From a bacterium OL-1 (lineage in GTDB: Bacteria; Actinomycetota; Coriobacteriia; Coriobacteriales; Atopobiaceae): DNA of 64,000 bases. Positions 29,101-36,215 of this stretch are shown in pieces (within the stretch, counting starts at the first letter, position 1; each line of letters opens with the position of its first letter). The DNA is taken from positions 168,118 through 232,117 of the forward strand of contig LM994624.1 in assembly GCA_000752675.2 (NCBI GenBank), in the 5' to 3' direction. A program made the translations under genes and the position numbers. A model generated the notes under the pieces. It was not told the origin of the DNA. It did no database searches and saw only the letters and a program-made list of their open reading frames with translations.

Positions 29101-30219
29101 CGAAGGGTGAATCTCATGCACGTAGTAGTTGCCCGTTGGCACGCTTGCGAAGGCGGCATGGCCGTTCTCGTCTGTTGTCGCAGACTGCACCAGCTGAGTG
29201 CACTGGGCGTCAGAGTAGAGGCCATAGCGCGCACCCTGGAGCGAATAGCTGCCATTGCCATCTGTGATTGACCTGTTGGCCGACTGCTTGACAAGCTCTA
29301 CCCGGCCGTTTGCTGGTCCCATGGGGAACAGCACCCAGCAGGACGGATAGCACTTGGGCGAGATGGCAGAGATCTGGTTTCCGTTGATGAGCGACTCTCC
29401 AGAACTTATACCGTTTGAACGGTGCGCGGAGTGCCAGAAGAGGTCCTCGCCGGCGGAGCTGCCCCAGAAGAACCCTACGTGGTCGTCGGCGGTGTTGCCG
29501 TAGGCGTCCTTCCCGGCCTGCAGCACAGATGAGTACGGAACCGCACAGATGATGTCACCCTTCTGAAGCAGGCCCGACGCCAGCAGTTCCTCCTTCGAGT
29601 CGAACGTGTATGAGACCACGTCGTTGTTGCTGCAGACGGCAAACCAGTTGAGCAGCGACGTCCAGTTGCCGCGGTGACCGTTGGCGTTCACAAAGGTCTG
29701 GTATGGCGTTCCTCCCACCTTGTTGAGCACGTAGGCGACAAACCCGTTGCACTGCATGCCGGGAGAGTAGGCGCCTGGGTCGCCGTTGGGTCGGGGCATG
29801 CTGCCCGTCTCCTGGACTCCCTTGTAGGGAGTCCCCAGGTAGTAGCTGTCATGCTCGTGTGCGGTGAGCTCGTCCACAACCTGCTGCCGCGTAACGCCGA
29901 GAAGGTCGCTGATGTACCTGCTGCCATCGGGATTGTGTAGGTACCCAATGTTCTTGTTGCCCGCAGCGGGCGACTGAGCCAGGGCAATGCCGTTGAGCGC
30001 GGTGCCGCCACCCAGGAGCTGCTCGACGGTGAGGACGGCCGCCAAGGCGATAGCCAGAACCCCCTGCCATAGAGATCGCCTCCCGGCATGGCCTGGTCCC
30101 ACGTGGGGACCTCCCCGCAGCTTGTCTCCACCAATGAGCCTTGAGCGCGGTGCGTCACCCCTCACATGAGCGCGCCGCTCGCCCCTCTCGAGTTCTCGTA
30201 CCCGTTGCTCTTGTCTCAT
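26164..30219 (-). CDS. Sortase-anchored surface protein: NlpC/P60-like domain, SpaA/CnaB repeats, VaFE repeat
   Basis: A 1351-residue cell-wall protein. About 47 cytosolic residues precede a hydrophobic export segment (about 48-82). Residues about 110-310 look like an NlpC/P60- or CHAP-type cysteine amidase: C157 in GMQCNGFVAYVLN, H247 in DHVGFFWG, and GDIICAVP. Then come about seven SpaA/CnaB-type beta domains, each ending in a YGTYxxRExxxPxGYLL-like motif; these domains usually form Lys-Asn isopeptide bonds. A VaFE-type repeat (DVVAFEGLAPGTSYELHGTL...RVVVFETLY) follows, then the sorting signal IPQTGD, a membrane helix and RRRKG. The ATG at 30219 has GGGAGG upstream. It probably acts in adhesion or wall attachment at the cell surface; substrate and partner are unknown. 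Confidence 0.88.
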   Translation of the reverse strand: MRQEQRVRELERGERRAHVRGDAPRSRLIGGDKLRGGPHVGPGHAGRRSLWQGVLAIALAAVLTVEQLLGGGTALNGIALAQSPAAGNKNIGYLHNPDGSRYISDLLGVTRQQVVDELTAHEHDSYYLGTPYKGVQETGSMPRPNGDPGAYSPGMQCNGFVAYVLNKVGGTPYQTFVNANGHRGNWTSLLNWFAVCSNNDVVSYTFDSKEELLASGLLQKGDIICAVPYSSVLQAGKDAYGNTADDHVGFFWGSSAGEDLFWHSAHRSNGISSGESLINGNQISAISPKCYPSCWVLFPMGPANGRVELVKQSANRSITDGNGSYSLQGARYGLYSDAQCTQLVQSATTDENGHAAFASVPTGNYYVHEIHPSKGYLLDEQIYPVSVSAGSTAQVHGAPVEEVPASAPGGAIVQKLDAKTGGAAQGNGSLAGAQFTVSYYGNTTGDVSGNPLRTWVFATDESGVATYSSSQLVSGDQLFANSQGEAVFPLGTYGITETKAPEDYALTDSSTHVAVVTLENGTAIWKSLDGWNNTTAVKDVQGRGVSDEVLLGSIHVGKIDHQLKKEVAQGDATLAGARFQVRNVSDHPVYVGNATYAVGEIISGLEFVTDANGTATSEKILPYGTYELREVQPPEGYELNSSWVGVATVTGSKDPADAGTVDETVERPHTPPMVKVDINLGSDGPQGDATFEGTEVSITNASEGDVVYNDMAIAPGEVVCTLAANAEGKFPIIQPPYGTYVLRETKAPKGYLLNEQWTKTIVLHEESEETVELPDTPIAGGLCLDKIDRELAAADPQGNASLEGAHFQITNESKRPVVISGVAYAPGEAITSIDLVTDAHGHATTTANQLPYGRYTVREVAAPEGYLLNETWKADVSITENGTVVSAQSPVDDQVIRGGVRVGKVDRETLGNVPLGSATLAGATFTVTNDSSHPVLVGDATVDPDEVALTLTTDENGTAYTSADALPYGTYTIRETAAPAGYLLDSEARLWSATFQVEEDGKTIDLTKPEDAAHDQVVRTDIRLVKRDENSQKPMANVAFLITSLTTGERHVAVTDENGIFDSSVYALEQRTNANDAVLSERGADSSVPLVDSTKLDSSNGVWFGGVANANGKAIESLAAFPYDRYEVQELRCDANRGRELVSFQLTTELPQSRHNAVLDLGTIDNREESVPSIQTTATDEKTGRHEGEVQESTGIVDVVAFEGLAPGTSYELHGTLMDAESGEPILDAEGNSVEVTQQFVPAEADDTVAMPFEVAGAAVDGKRVVVFETLYRDGQEVVSHKDLNAASQTVDYREEVPSSGSESKQSNGKTQREVGGIPQTGDTTARVAIGACAALGCAGIILALWRRRKG

Positions 30220-30478
30220 ACGTCCTCCCTTGCGCGTTGATGGCCAAATCAGGGAGGCCAAGGCTACCGAGAGGGGCTTGCACCAACTTGACCCCCGGCT
30301 AGCACCTGGCTGTCACACAGCTGGCACCGTTCTTTCAATTGAGGCGTCTGAACAGGGAAAACTTGCTCGTCTTAAGGGGTCTTCGGTCCGCCAAAGCTCG
30401 TAGCGAGAAAGTTTCTGTGGCGACGGGTATATCTATCGCGTGCCATTGTCCGCAACGTCTCGAGAGAGGGGAACCAGA

Positions 30479-30853
30479 ATGGATAAGGAACTGCTTGACT
30501 ACACCGCATCGAAGGTCGAAGAGATGCTTGCCGCTCCGTCGGCCTCGGCAGACACCAAGAACGCTGCGCAGGCCTGGAAGGACGCCATCGCCAAGGGCGA
30601 CGACGCAGATGCCGCCACAAACACGCTGCTCGACGCCATCAGCGCGCACCAGACCACTATCGACGACCTTATCGGCTTTGCAGGGTCCGATACGGGCAAG
30701 CAAGTCTTTGGCGAGGAGGGTGCCGCCAAGATGCTGGCCCACTCCGAGGAGCGTAAGAAGGCCGGTGCCAAGTTCTGCGACTGCGCGGCCTGCAAGCCCT
30801 GCCATGAGCTGCTGCACAAGTTTGGCCGCGAAGAGGCAGACGTCTACCTGTAG
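30479..30853 (+). CDS. Small conserved-looking protein with C-x-C-x2-C-x2-C motif
   Basis: A 124-residue, mostly helical, acidic protein ending in FCDCAACKPCHELLHKF, with cysteines at 100, 102, 105 and 108 and a following His109, a plausible zinc or Fe-S site. No named family recognised. The ATG at 30479 has GAGGGGAA upstream; a start at 30440 would add 13 residues without a better site. It is divergent from the surface-protein gene across a 259-base gap and is followed by tRNA-Gly. Confidence 0.75.
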   Translation: MDKELLDYTASKVEEMLAAPSASADTKNAAQAWKDAIAKGDDADAATNTLLDAISAHQTTIDDLIGFAGSDTGKQVFGEEGAAKMLAHSEERKKAGAKFCDCAACKPCHELLHKFGREEADVYL

Positions 30854-30965
30854 GCGTGTGAATCGCAGCAGTCCAAGCAGCCGCCGTTCCCTCGGTCCAG
30901 CGGCGCTTTGTGCAGGTCCAAAAGGCCAACTTGTGGAGTGGGCCCACCCCGGCCGTGGGCTGTGA

Positions 30966-30971
30966 TAGAAT
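30966..30971 (+). promoter_or_regulatory. -10 element of tRNA-Gly
   Basis: TAGAAT, 10 bases before the mature tRNA; no convincing -35 was found. Confidence 0.5.
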
Positions 30972-30981
30972 CACCACGCAT

Positions 30982-31056
30982 GCGGGCATCGCCAAGTGGT
31001 AAGGCAATGGCTTCCCAAGCCATCATCCGCGGGTTCGAATCCCGTTGCCCGCTCCA
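30982..31056 (+). tRNA. tRNA-Gly (anticodon CCC)
   Basis: A full cloverleaf: 7-bp acceptor GCGGGCA/TGCCCGC, anticodon stem ATGGC/GCCAT with loop TTCCCAA giving CCC, T-arm GGGTTCGAATCCC, discriminator T and an encoded CCA end. It reads the GGG glycine codon. Confidence 0.96.
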
Positions 31057-31065
31057 GAATACGCC

Positions 31066-31088
31066 GGGCCCCTTCGGGGGCCCTTTTT
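31066..31088 (+). terminator. Terminator after tRNA-Gly
   Basis: Stem GGGCCCC/GGGGCCC with a TTCG tetraloop and five T, 10 bases after the tRNA. Confidence 0.93.
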
Positions 31089-31158
31089 ATGGGTACCAGC
31101 CTATATGAGAGTAAGCGCCCGGACATGGGCGCACGTACCAAACCCGAAGGGAACCACC

Positions 31159-32439
31159 ATGACTGCCATCCCCATGACGGACGAAGAATGCCGCTTGGCA
31201 ACCGAGGCCATCTCAGAGCAGCTCGACCGCTACGCAAGCCTGCTGGTAAAGAAGGGCGTTGCTCTTCATCCCGAGCAGGAGCTGGTGCTCTCTGCGCCTG
31301 TCGAGCGCGCGGACTTCGCGCGCAGAGTCGTCCGCGCGGCGTACCGAGTTGGCGCAGGCCACGTGACGGTCATCTGGCACGACGACCAAGTGACTCGTCT
31401 GACCTACGAGAACGTACCCACTGCGTGGTTCGAGACCGTTCCCTCTTGGCAGCGCGAGCAGCTCAACTCCCTGGCGGAGGATGGCGCCGCGTTTCTCTTC
31501 CTCGAGGGATCTGATCCGTCGTCGCTCAAGGGAATCGACCCCGCCAAGCCGGCCACCGCATCGCGCGCCCGCAACGAGCAGTGCAAGTCGTTCCGCGACG
31601 GCATGGACTTTGGCCGCAACGCCTGGTGCATTGCCGGCGTTCCCGTGACGGCATGGGCGCGCGAGGTCTTCCCCGAGCTCTCGCCTACCGAGGCGGTCTA
31701 CCGTCTGTGGGTGGCCATCCTCGAGACCTCTCGTGCCGAGGGCGACGATCCCGAGAGTGCTTGGGAGACGCATAACGCCTCGTTCGAGCAGACCAAACGC
31801 ATGCTCAACCGCAAGCACTACTCGGCGCTGCGCTACGAGTCCTCCAACGGCACCAACCTTACGGTTGGCCTCACCGAGGGTCATATCTGGGAGGGTGGTG
31901 CCGGCAAGCTCCAGGACGGCACGGTCTTCTTCCCCAACATCCCCACCGAGGAGGTCTTTACCTCGCCAGACCGTATGCGCGTTGACGGCATCGTGTACTC
32001 CGCGCTGCCGCTGGTGCATAACGGGCAGACCGTGCGCGACTTCTGGCTGCGCTTCGAGGGCGGTGCCGTGGTGGACTACGGTGCCAAAGCGGGCAAGGAC
32101 GTCCTGCAGCATATTCTCGAGACGGACGAGAATGCCGTGCGCCTGGGCGAGGTCGCGCTCGTCTCCAAGAACACGCCCATTCGCCAGAGCGGGATCCTCT
32201 TCTACGACACCCTGTACGACGAGAACGCCAGCTGCCACCTTGCGCTTGGCATGGGCTTCCCCGAGTGCGTGAAGGATGGTCTCTCGATGGACAAGGACCA
32301 GCTCATGGCTGCGGGCGTCAATCAGAGCCACACGCACGTGGACTTCATGGTTGGCTCCGACGACCTCAATATTTGGGGCGTCTCCGCCGACGGCACCGAA
32401 ACCCCGGTCTTCATCAACGGCCAGTGGCCGTGGGAGTAG
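31159..32439 (+). CDS. M29-family (AmpS/PepS) aminopeptidase
   Basis: A 426-residue cytosolic metallo-aminopeptidase of family M29. Metal ligands are visible in FPNIPTEEVFTSPDR (two Glu), NASCHLALG (His) and NQSHTHVDFMVGSDDL (His and Asp), in the family order. It releases N-terminal amino acids from peptides and so feeds amino-acid supply. The ATG at 31159 has GAAGGGA upstream. It stands alone between tRNA-Gly and tRNA-Lys. Confidence 0.92.
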   Translation: MTAIPMTDEECRLATEAISEQLDRYASLLVKKGVALHPEQELVLSAPVERADFARRVVRAAYRVGAGHVTVIWHDDQVTRLTYENVPTAWFETVPSWQREQLNSLAEDGAAFLFLEGSDPSSLKGIDPAKPATASRARNEQCKSFRDGMDFGRNAWCIAGVPVTAWAREVFPELSPTEAVYRLWVAILETSRAEGDDPESAWETHNASFEQTKRMLNRKHYSALRYESSNGTNLTVGLTEGHIWEGGAGKLQDGTVFFPNIPTEEVFTSPDRMRVDGIVYSALPLVHNGQTVRDFWLRFEGGAVVDYGAKAGKDVLQHILETDENAVRLGEVALVSKNTPIRQSGILFYDTLYDENASCHLALGMGFPECVKDGLSMDKDQLMAAGVNQSHTHVDFMVGSDDLNIWGVSADGTETPVFINGQWPWE

Positions 32440-32465
32440 GGACCAGTCCCGTGTCCGGCACGTGG

Positions 32466-32471
32466 TAGAAT
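32466..32471 (+). promoter_or_regulatory. -10 element of tRNA-Lys
   Basis: TAGAAT, 31 bases before the mature tRNA; matches the same motif before the other two tRNA genes. Confidence 0.45.
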
Positions 32472-32502
32472 TGCGCTGCTACCGTGGCTTTGGCCACAGC
32501 AT

Positions 32503-32578
32503 GCGCTCTTAGCTCAGTTGGTAGAGCAGGGGACTTTTAATCCCAAGGTCGAGGGTTCGACCCCCTCAGGGCGCACCA
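32503..32578 (+). tRNA. tRNA-Lys (anticodon TTT)
   Basis: Cloverleaf with acceptor GCGCTCT/AGGGCGC (one G-U), D-arm AGCTCAGTTGGTAGAGC, anticodon loop CTTTTAA giving TTT, T-arm GGGTTCGACCC, discriminator A and an encoded CCA. Confidence 0.97.
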
Positions 32579-32587
32579 GTAAAAACA

Positions 32588-32619
32588 AAGGTCAGCGAGC
32601 ATATCTCGTTGACCTTTTT
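32588..32619 (+). terminator. Terminator after tRNA-Lys
   Basis: Stem AAGGTCAGCGAG/CTCGTTGACCTT (one G-T pair) with a CATAT loop and a T tail, 10 bases after the tRNA. Confidence 0.92.
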
Positions 32620-33074
32620 ATTTAGACAAATAAAGTGCGCCAACAGGTGCGCCAAGTATGTAGCGCGTCTGCCTGACGCCTTGCCCCATACCCCCGTTTG
32701 TTTCAAGCAGAAATCTTTTCTCGATCGTGCTTGCCAGCCTGCCCCATGCGGGCCTATAGTCGCGCATAGCAACGACAGCCGCGCGAGATATCGCGCGCCA
32801 CTTTTTGAAGGGGTGACCAACGCATGATTTGCACCGCACGCAGCCATGGCATGGTCTCCCTTCGACGCCAGAACCGACGAATCAGCCCCGCGATGTCGCG
32901 CGCGCTGGCATAGGTTCTTGTCGTCTCTCTCGTCACAGACAGTTCTAGACAAGGCACCCAGCAGCGCCCGGCACGATCGGGGGCTCTTCGTGACGTCGCG
33001 GCACAACCACGGCGCTCGTTCGTTTGCATGTCTGCAAGGGGTATCAGGGCCCAACAACAGAAAGGTGCACCAAC
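32620..33074 (+). promoter_or_regulatory. 455-base argG leader region
   Basis: No long gene. From left to right it holds two direct copies of GTGCGCCAA (from about 32635 and 32652), a small hairpin CGCGCGA/TCGCGCG (32780-32797) followed by five T at 32802-32806, an arginine-rich short ORF (32824-32913), a further imperfect hairpin near 32967-32990, and the argG ribosome-site region. The length is unusual for this compact window and suggests a regulated leader. No T-box core motif and no clear ArgR operator were found. Confidence 0.5.
32824..32913 (+). CDS. Putative arginine-rich leader peptide upstream of argG
   Basis: A 29-codon ORF beginning ATG ATT TGC with AGGGGTG about 9 bases upstream. 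It contains six arginines, four of them in the close group LRRQNRR, including several CGA codons, which appear rarer than CGC/CGT in neighbouring genes. Its place 162 bases before argG (arginine synthesis) fits a translated sensor of charged tRNA-Arg, as in amino-acid attenuation. Seen: ORF, ribosome site, Arg cluster. Inferred: the regulatory role. A chance short ORF cannot be excluded. Confidence 0.4.
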   Translation: MICTARSHGMVSLRRQNRRISPAMSRALA

Positions 33075-34295
33075 ATGGCTGAGAAGGAAAAGGTCGTCCT
33101 CGCGTATTCCGGTGGTCTGGACACGTCCGTCATCGTGAAGTGGCTGCAGGTCGAGAAGAACATGGACGTCATCGCCATCTGCGGCAACGTAGGCCAGGAC
33201 GAGAAGGACCTCTCCTGGATCAAGCAGAAGGCCCTTGACATGGGCGCCATCGCCTCCGAGGCCGTCGACATGCGCGAGGAGTACGCCGAGACAATCGTCT
33301 CCAAGGCCATCTGGGCAAACGGCAAATACGAGGGCATCTACCCGCTGCTCTCCGCGCTTTCTCGCCCCATCATCTCCAAGCACCTCGTGGACATCGCGCA
33401 CGAGTACGGTGCCAAGTACATCGCTCACGGCTGCACTGGCAAGGGCAACGACCAGGTGCGCTTCGAGACCTCCATCCGTGCGCTTGACCCGTCCCTCGAG
33501 ATTATCGCGCCTGTGCGCGAGTGGGACCTCACCACGCGTGACTCCGAGATGGAGTGGGCCAAGGCCCATGGCGTGCCCGTGCCCACCACTCACAAGAAGC
33601 CCTACTCCATCGACGACAACCTGTGGGGCCGCGCCATCGAGTGCGGCGTGCTCGAGGACACCTGGAACGAGCCGCCCGCGGACATCTGGACGATGACCAA
33701 GAACCCCGAGGACTGCCCCGCCGACCCCGAGACCGTGGTTATTGGCTTTGAGGGCGGCCTGCCCGTCTCGATCAACGGCGAGAAGATGTCGCTGCTCGAC
33801 TGCATCATCAAGGCCAACGAGATTGCCGGTCGCAACGGCTTTGGCCGCATCGACATGATCGAGGACCGCGTCGTGGGCATCAAGAGCCGCGAGTGCTACG
33901 AGTGCCCCGCCGCGCTGCTGCTCATCCAGGCCCACCAGTCGCTCGAGACCCTGTGCCTCGACGCTGAGACCCTGAAGCAGAAGGCCAAGCTCGATGTTGA
34001 ATGGGCCTCCACGGTCTACCGTGGCCTCTGGTACTCGCAGAACCGCGAGGCCATCGACGCGTACAACGCCTACACCCAGAAGTACGTCACCGGCGAGGTG
34101 CGCATCAAGCTTTGCAAGGGCGGCCTGTTCGTCGACGGCCTGCGCTCGCCGTACAGCCTGTACGACTACAACTTGGCCACCTATGACGAGGGCGACACCT
34201 TTGACCACACGGCCTCCAAGGGCTTCATCACCATCCACGGCCTGCAGTCCAAGACCTGGTCTCGCGTCCAGGGCCCCGGCTCCAAGCTGCAGTAG
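33075..34295 (+). CDS. argG: Argininosuccinate synthase
   Basis: Joins citrulline and aspartate with ATP in the penultimate step of arginine synthesis. The 406-residue protein starts with the PP-loop ATPase motif VLAYSGGLDTSVIVKWLQ and has IAHGCTGKGNDQVRFE and the conserved KKPYSIDDNLWGRAIE. The ATG at 33075 has AAAGGTG upstream. argH follows after a terminator, which may separate or attenuate the two. Confidence 0.97.
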   Translation: MAEKEKVVLAYSGGLDTSVIVKWLQVEKNMDVIAICGNVGQDEKDLSWIKQKALDMGAIASEAVDMREEYAETIVSKAIWANGKYEGIYPLLSALSRPIISKHLVDIAHEYGAKYIAHGCTGKGNDQVRFETSIRALDPSLEIIAPVREWDLTTRDSEMEWAKAHGVPVPTTHKKPYSIDDNLWGRAIECGVLEDTWNEPPADIWTMTKNPEDCPADPETVVIGFEGGLPVSINGEKMSLLDCIIKANEIAGRNGFGRIDMIEDRVVGIKSRECYECPAALLLIQAHQSLETLCLDAETLKQKAKLDVEWASTVYRGLWYSQNREAIDAYNAYTQKYVTGEVRIKLCKGGLFVDGLRSPYSLYDYNLATYDEGDTFDHTASKGFITIHGLQSKTWSRVQGPGSKLQ

Positions 34296-34350
34296 ATTCG
34301 CTATCGGGCGGGATAGACTCGGCCTGTCCGAGAAGCACGTGGAAAGCGAT

Positions 34351-34381
34351 GCCGCCGTCGGGGTTCCCGGCGGCGGCTTTT
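34351..34381 (+). terminator. Terminator between argG and argH
   Basis: 12-bp stem GCCGCCGTCGGG/CCCGGCGGCGGC (one T-G pair) with a GTT loop and TTTT. Confidence 0.88.
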
Positions 34382-34453
34382 CTACCAGCTCGTATGCGCG
34401 AGCTGTTGCGGTAAGCTAGCAGGCACACTGGCACGGTATCGAGAGGGGCACGC

Positions 34454-35839
34454 ATGGCACTGTGGGGTGGTAGGTTCGAGAAGGGCGTCGATGCCTTCAC
34501 GCAGGAGTTTGGCGCATCGCTCGAGGACGACAAGGCCATGGCGCAGGAGGACATCAAGGGCTCTCGCGCGCACGCCAAGATGCTGGCCAAGCAGGGTATC
34601 ATCTCCGGCGACGATGCCGCGGCCATCGACGCTGGCCTGGAGAAGATCTCGGGGGAGATTGCGAACGGCACCTTCGCCTGGGACGTTAACGACGAGGACA
34701 TCCACATGGCCGTCGAGAAGGCCCTCACCGCAGACATCGGTACGCCTGGCGCGCGCCTTCACACAGGCCGCTCGCGCAACGACCAGGTGGCGACCGACAT
34801 ACGTCTCTATGTCAAGCGGCTCTGCGAGGAGCTCCTCGAGGGCAATGTAGAGCTGCGTCGTACCCTCTTGAGCGTTGCCGAGAAGAACCTGGGCGTGGTG
34901 ATGCCGGGGTACACGCACCTGCAGCACGCGCAGCCAGTGCTCTTCTCGCACCACATGCTGGCGTACTTCTGGATGTTCTCGCGCGACTATACGCGCCTTG
35001 TCGCCGCTCGTACCGCGGCCGACGCCAACCCGCTGGGATCAGCGGCGCTCGCCGGCACCACCTATCCGCTCGATCGCGACTACACCACCCAGCTCCTGGG
35101 CTTTGACCATGCGATTCCCAACTCGATGGACGCCGTCTCGGACCGCGACTACCTGCTCGATCTTGGCTACGCCTGTGCAGTAAGCATGATGCACCTCTCG
35201 CGCCTGTGCGAGGAGATCGTCCTGTGGAGCAGCACGGAGTTTGGCTTCATCACGCTCTCGGACAGCTACTCCACCGGCTCGTCCATCATGCCGCAGAAGA
35301 AGAACCCAGACTTTGCTGAGCTCACACGTGGCAAGACTGGCCGCGTCTACGGTGACCTCATGGAGCTGCTCACCACCATGAAGTCGCTCCCGCTTGCCTA
35401 CAACAAGGACCTCCAGGAGTGCAAGGAGGGGCCGGCCGATGCTGCCAAGACTCTGCTCGATTGCATGGCGATTGCCTCCGGGATGCTTGAGACCATGACC
35501 GTGAACGCCAGCACCATGCTTGCGCAGGCAGGCAAGGGCTTCACCGCCGCCACGGATGTTGCCGACTACCTGGCCAAGAAGGGTATGCCCTTCCGCGAGG
35601 CGCATGAGGTTGTGGGTAAGCTGGTGCTCTACTGCGAGAAGCACGGCAAGGGCCTTGAGGACCTGACGGCAGAGGAGTTCCAGGCGGCGAGCCCCCTCTT
35701 TGGGGATGACATTGCCCAGGACCTTGACCCCGCAGGCATTGCCAATGCCCGCGTGACCTATGGTGGTACGGGTGAGAAAGCGGTGTGCGTGCAGCTTGCC
35801 GAGGCCAAGGAGCGCCTGGCGGCCGACGGAGGCCGGTAG
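34454..35839 (+). CDS. argH: Argininosuccinate lyase
   Basis: Cleaves argininosuccinate to arginine and fumarate. The 461-residue protein starts MALWGGRFEKGVD, has HTGRSRNDQVATD, TGSSIMPQKKNPD (fumarase/ASL signature with the catalytic-loop Ser) and the typical GYTHLQHAQPVLFSHH. GAGAGGGG lies upstream. It shares the fold of purB further right, but these motifs identify ArgH. Confidence 0.97.
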   Translation: MALWGGRFEKGVDAFTQEFGASLEDDKAMAQEDIKGSRAHAKMLAKQGIISGDDAAAIDAGLEKISGEIANGTFAWDVNDEDIHMAVEKALTADIGTPGARLHTGRSRNDQVATDIRLYVKRLCEELLEGNVELRRTLLSVAEKNLGVVMPGYTHLQHAQPVLFSHHMLAYFWMFSRDYTRLVAARTAADANPLGSAALAGTTYPLDRDYTTQLLGFDHAIPNSMDAVSDRDYLLDLGYACAVSMMHLSRLCEEIVLWSSTEFGFITLSDSYSTGSSIMPQKKNPDFAELTRGKTGRVYGDLMELLTTMKSLPLAYNKDLQECKEGPADAAKTLLDCMAIASGMLETMTVNASTMLAQAGKGFTAATDVADYLAKKGMPFREAHEVVGKLVLYCEKHGKGLEDLTAEEFQAASPLFGDDIAQDLDPAGIANARVTYGGTGEKAVCVQLAEAKERLAADGGR

Positions 35840-35860
35840 GGCAGCCTAGACCGGACAAAA

Positions 35861-35894
35861 GTGGGGCGGACGCGCTCGTGCGTGCCCGCCCCAC
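35861..35894. terminator. Terminator between convergent argH and DUF3006 gene
   Basis: Strong hairpin with outer arms GTGGGGCGG/CCGCCCCAC and inner ACGC/GCGT pairs. Only the leftward transcript ends in a T run (CTTTTG), so it best serves the leftward gene and may block both. Confidence 0.8.
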
Positions 35895-35955
35895 TGCTGT
35901 GTCTGCCCGAAAACGCACTATCGAACGGGACGTTGTGGTCCGCTGAAATAGCGCG

Positions 35956-36174
35956 CTAGTCCCCGAAGAGCCTGTGCGCGCGCGAGCGCATCGCGGCGCT
36001 TCTCTCGCCCGTGGCCTCAGCGTTCTTATGGTATGCGCGCCCGTCAAACATGAGAACGTCACCTTCGCGGGTTCCCGGCGGAAGCTGCGATTGCGGCACA
36101 TTGCGCATGTGACCCAGACCCGCCTCCACAACGGCGACGTTGCCCTCAAAACGGTCCACGATGACTCGTTCCAT
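35956..36174 (-). CDS. DUF3006-family protein
   Basis: A 72-residue protein, MERVIVDRFEGNVAVVEAG..., with the small beta-barrel pattern of DUF3006. The ATG at 36174 has AAAGGAG upstream. DUF3006 genes often lie beside ComEC-like metallo-beta-lactamase proteins, as here; the function of the family is not established. Confidence 0.8.
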   Translation of the reverse strand: MERVIVDRFEGNVAVVEAGLGHMRNVPQSQLPPGTREGDVLMFDGRAYHKNAEATGERSAAMRSRAHRLFGD

Positions 36175-36215
36175 GCGACGCTCCTTTCTGCGCGGATCAA
36201 GCGGATGGTCCCGGC

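Noticed and set aside
32620..33074. A T-box riboswitch before argG
   Set aside because: The long leader suggested one, but no AGGGTGGNACCGCG core motif is present.
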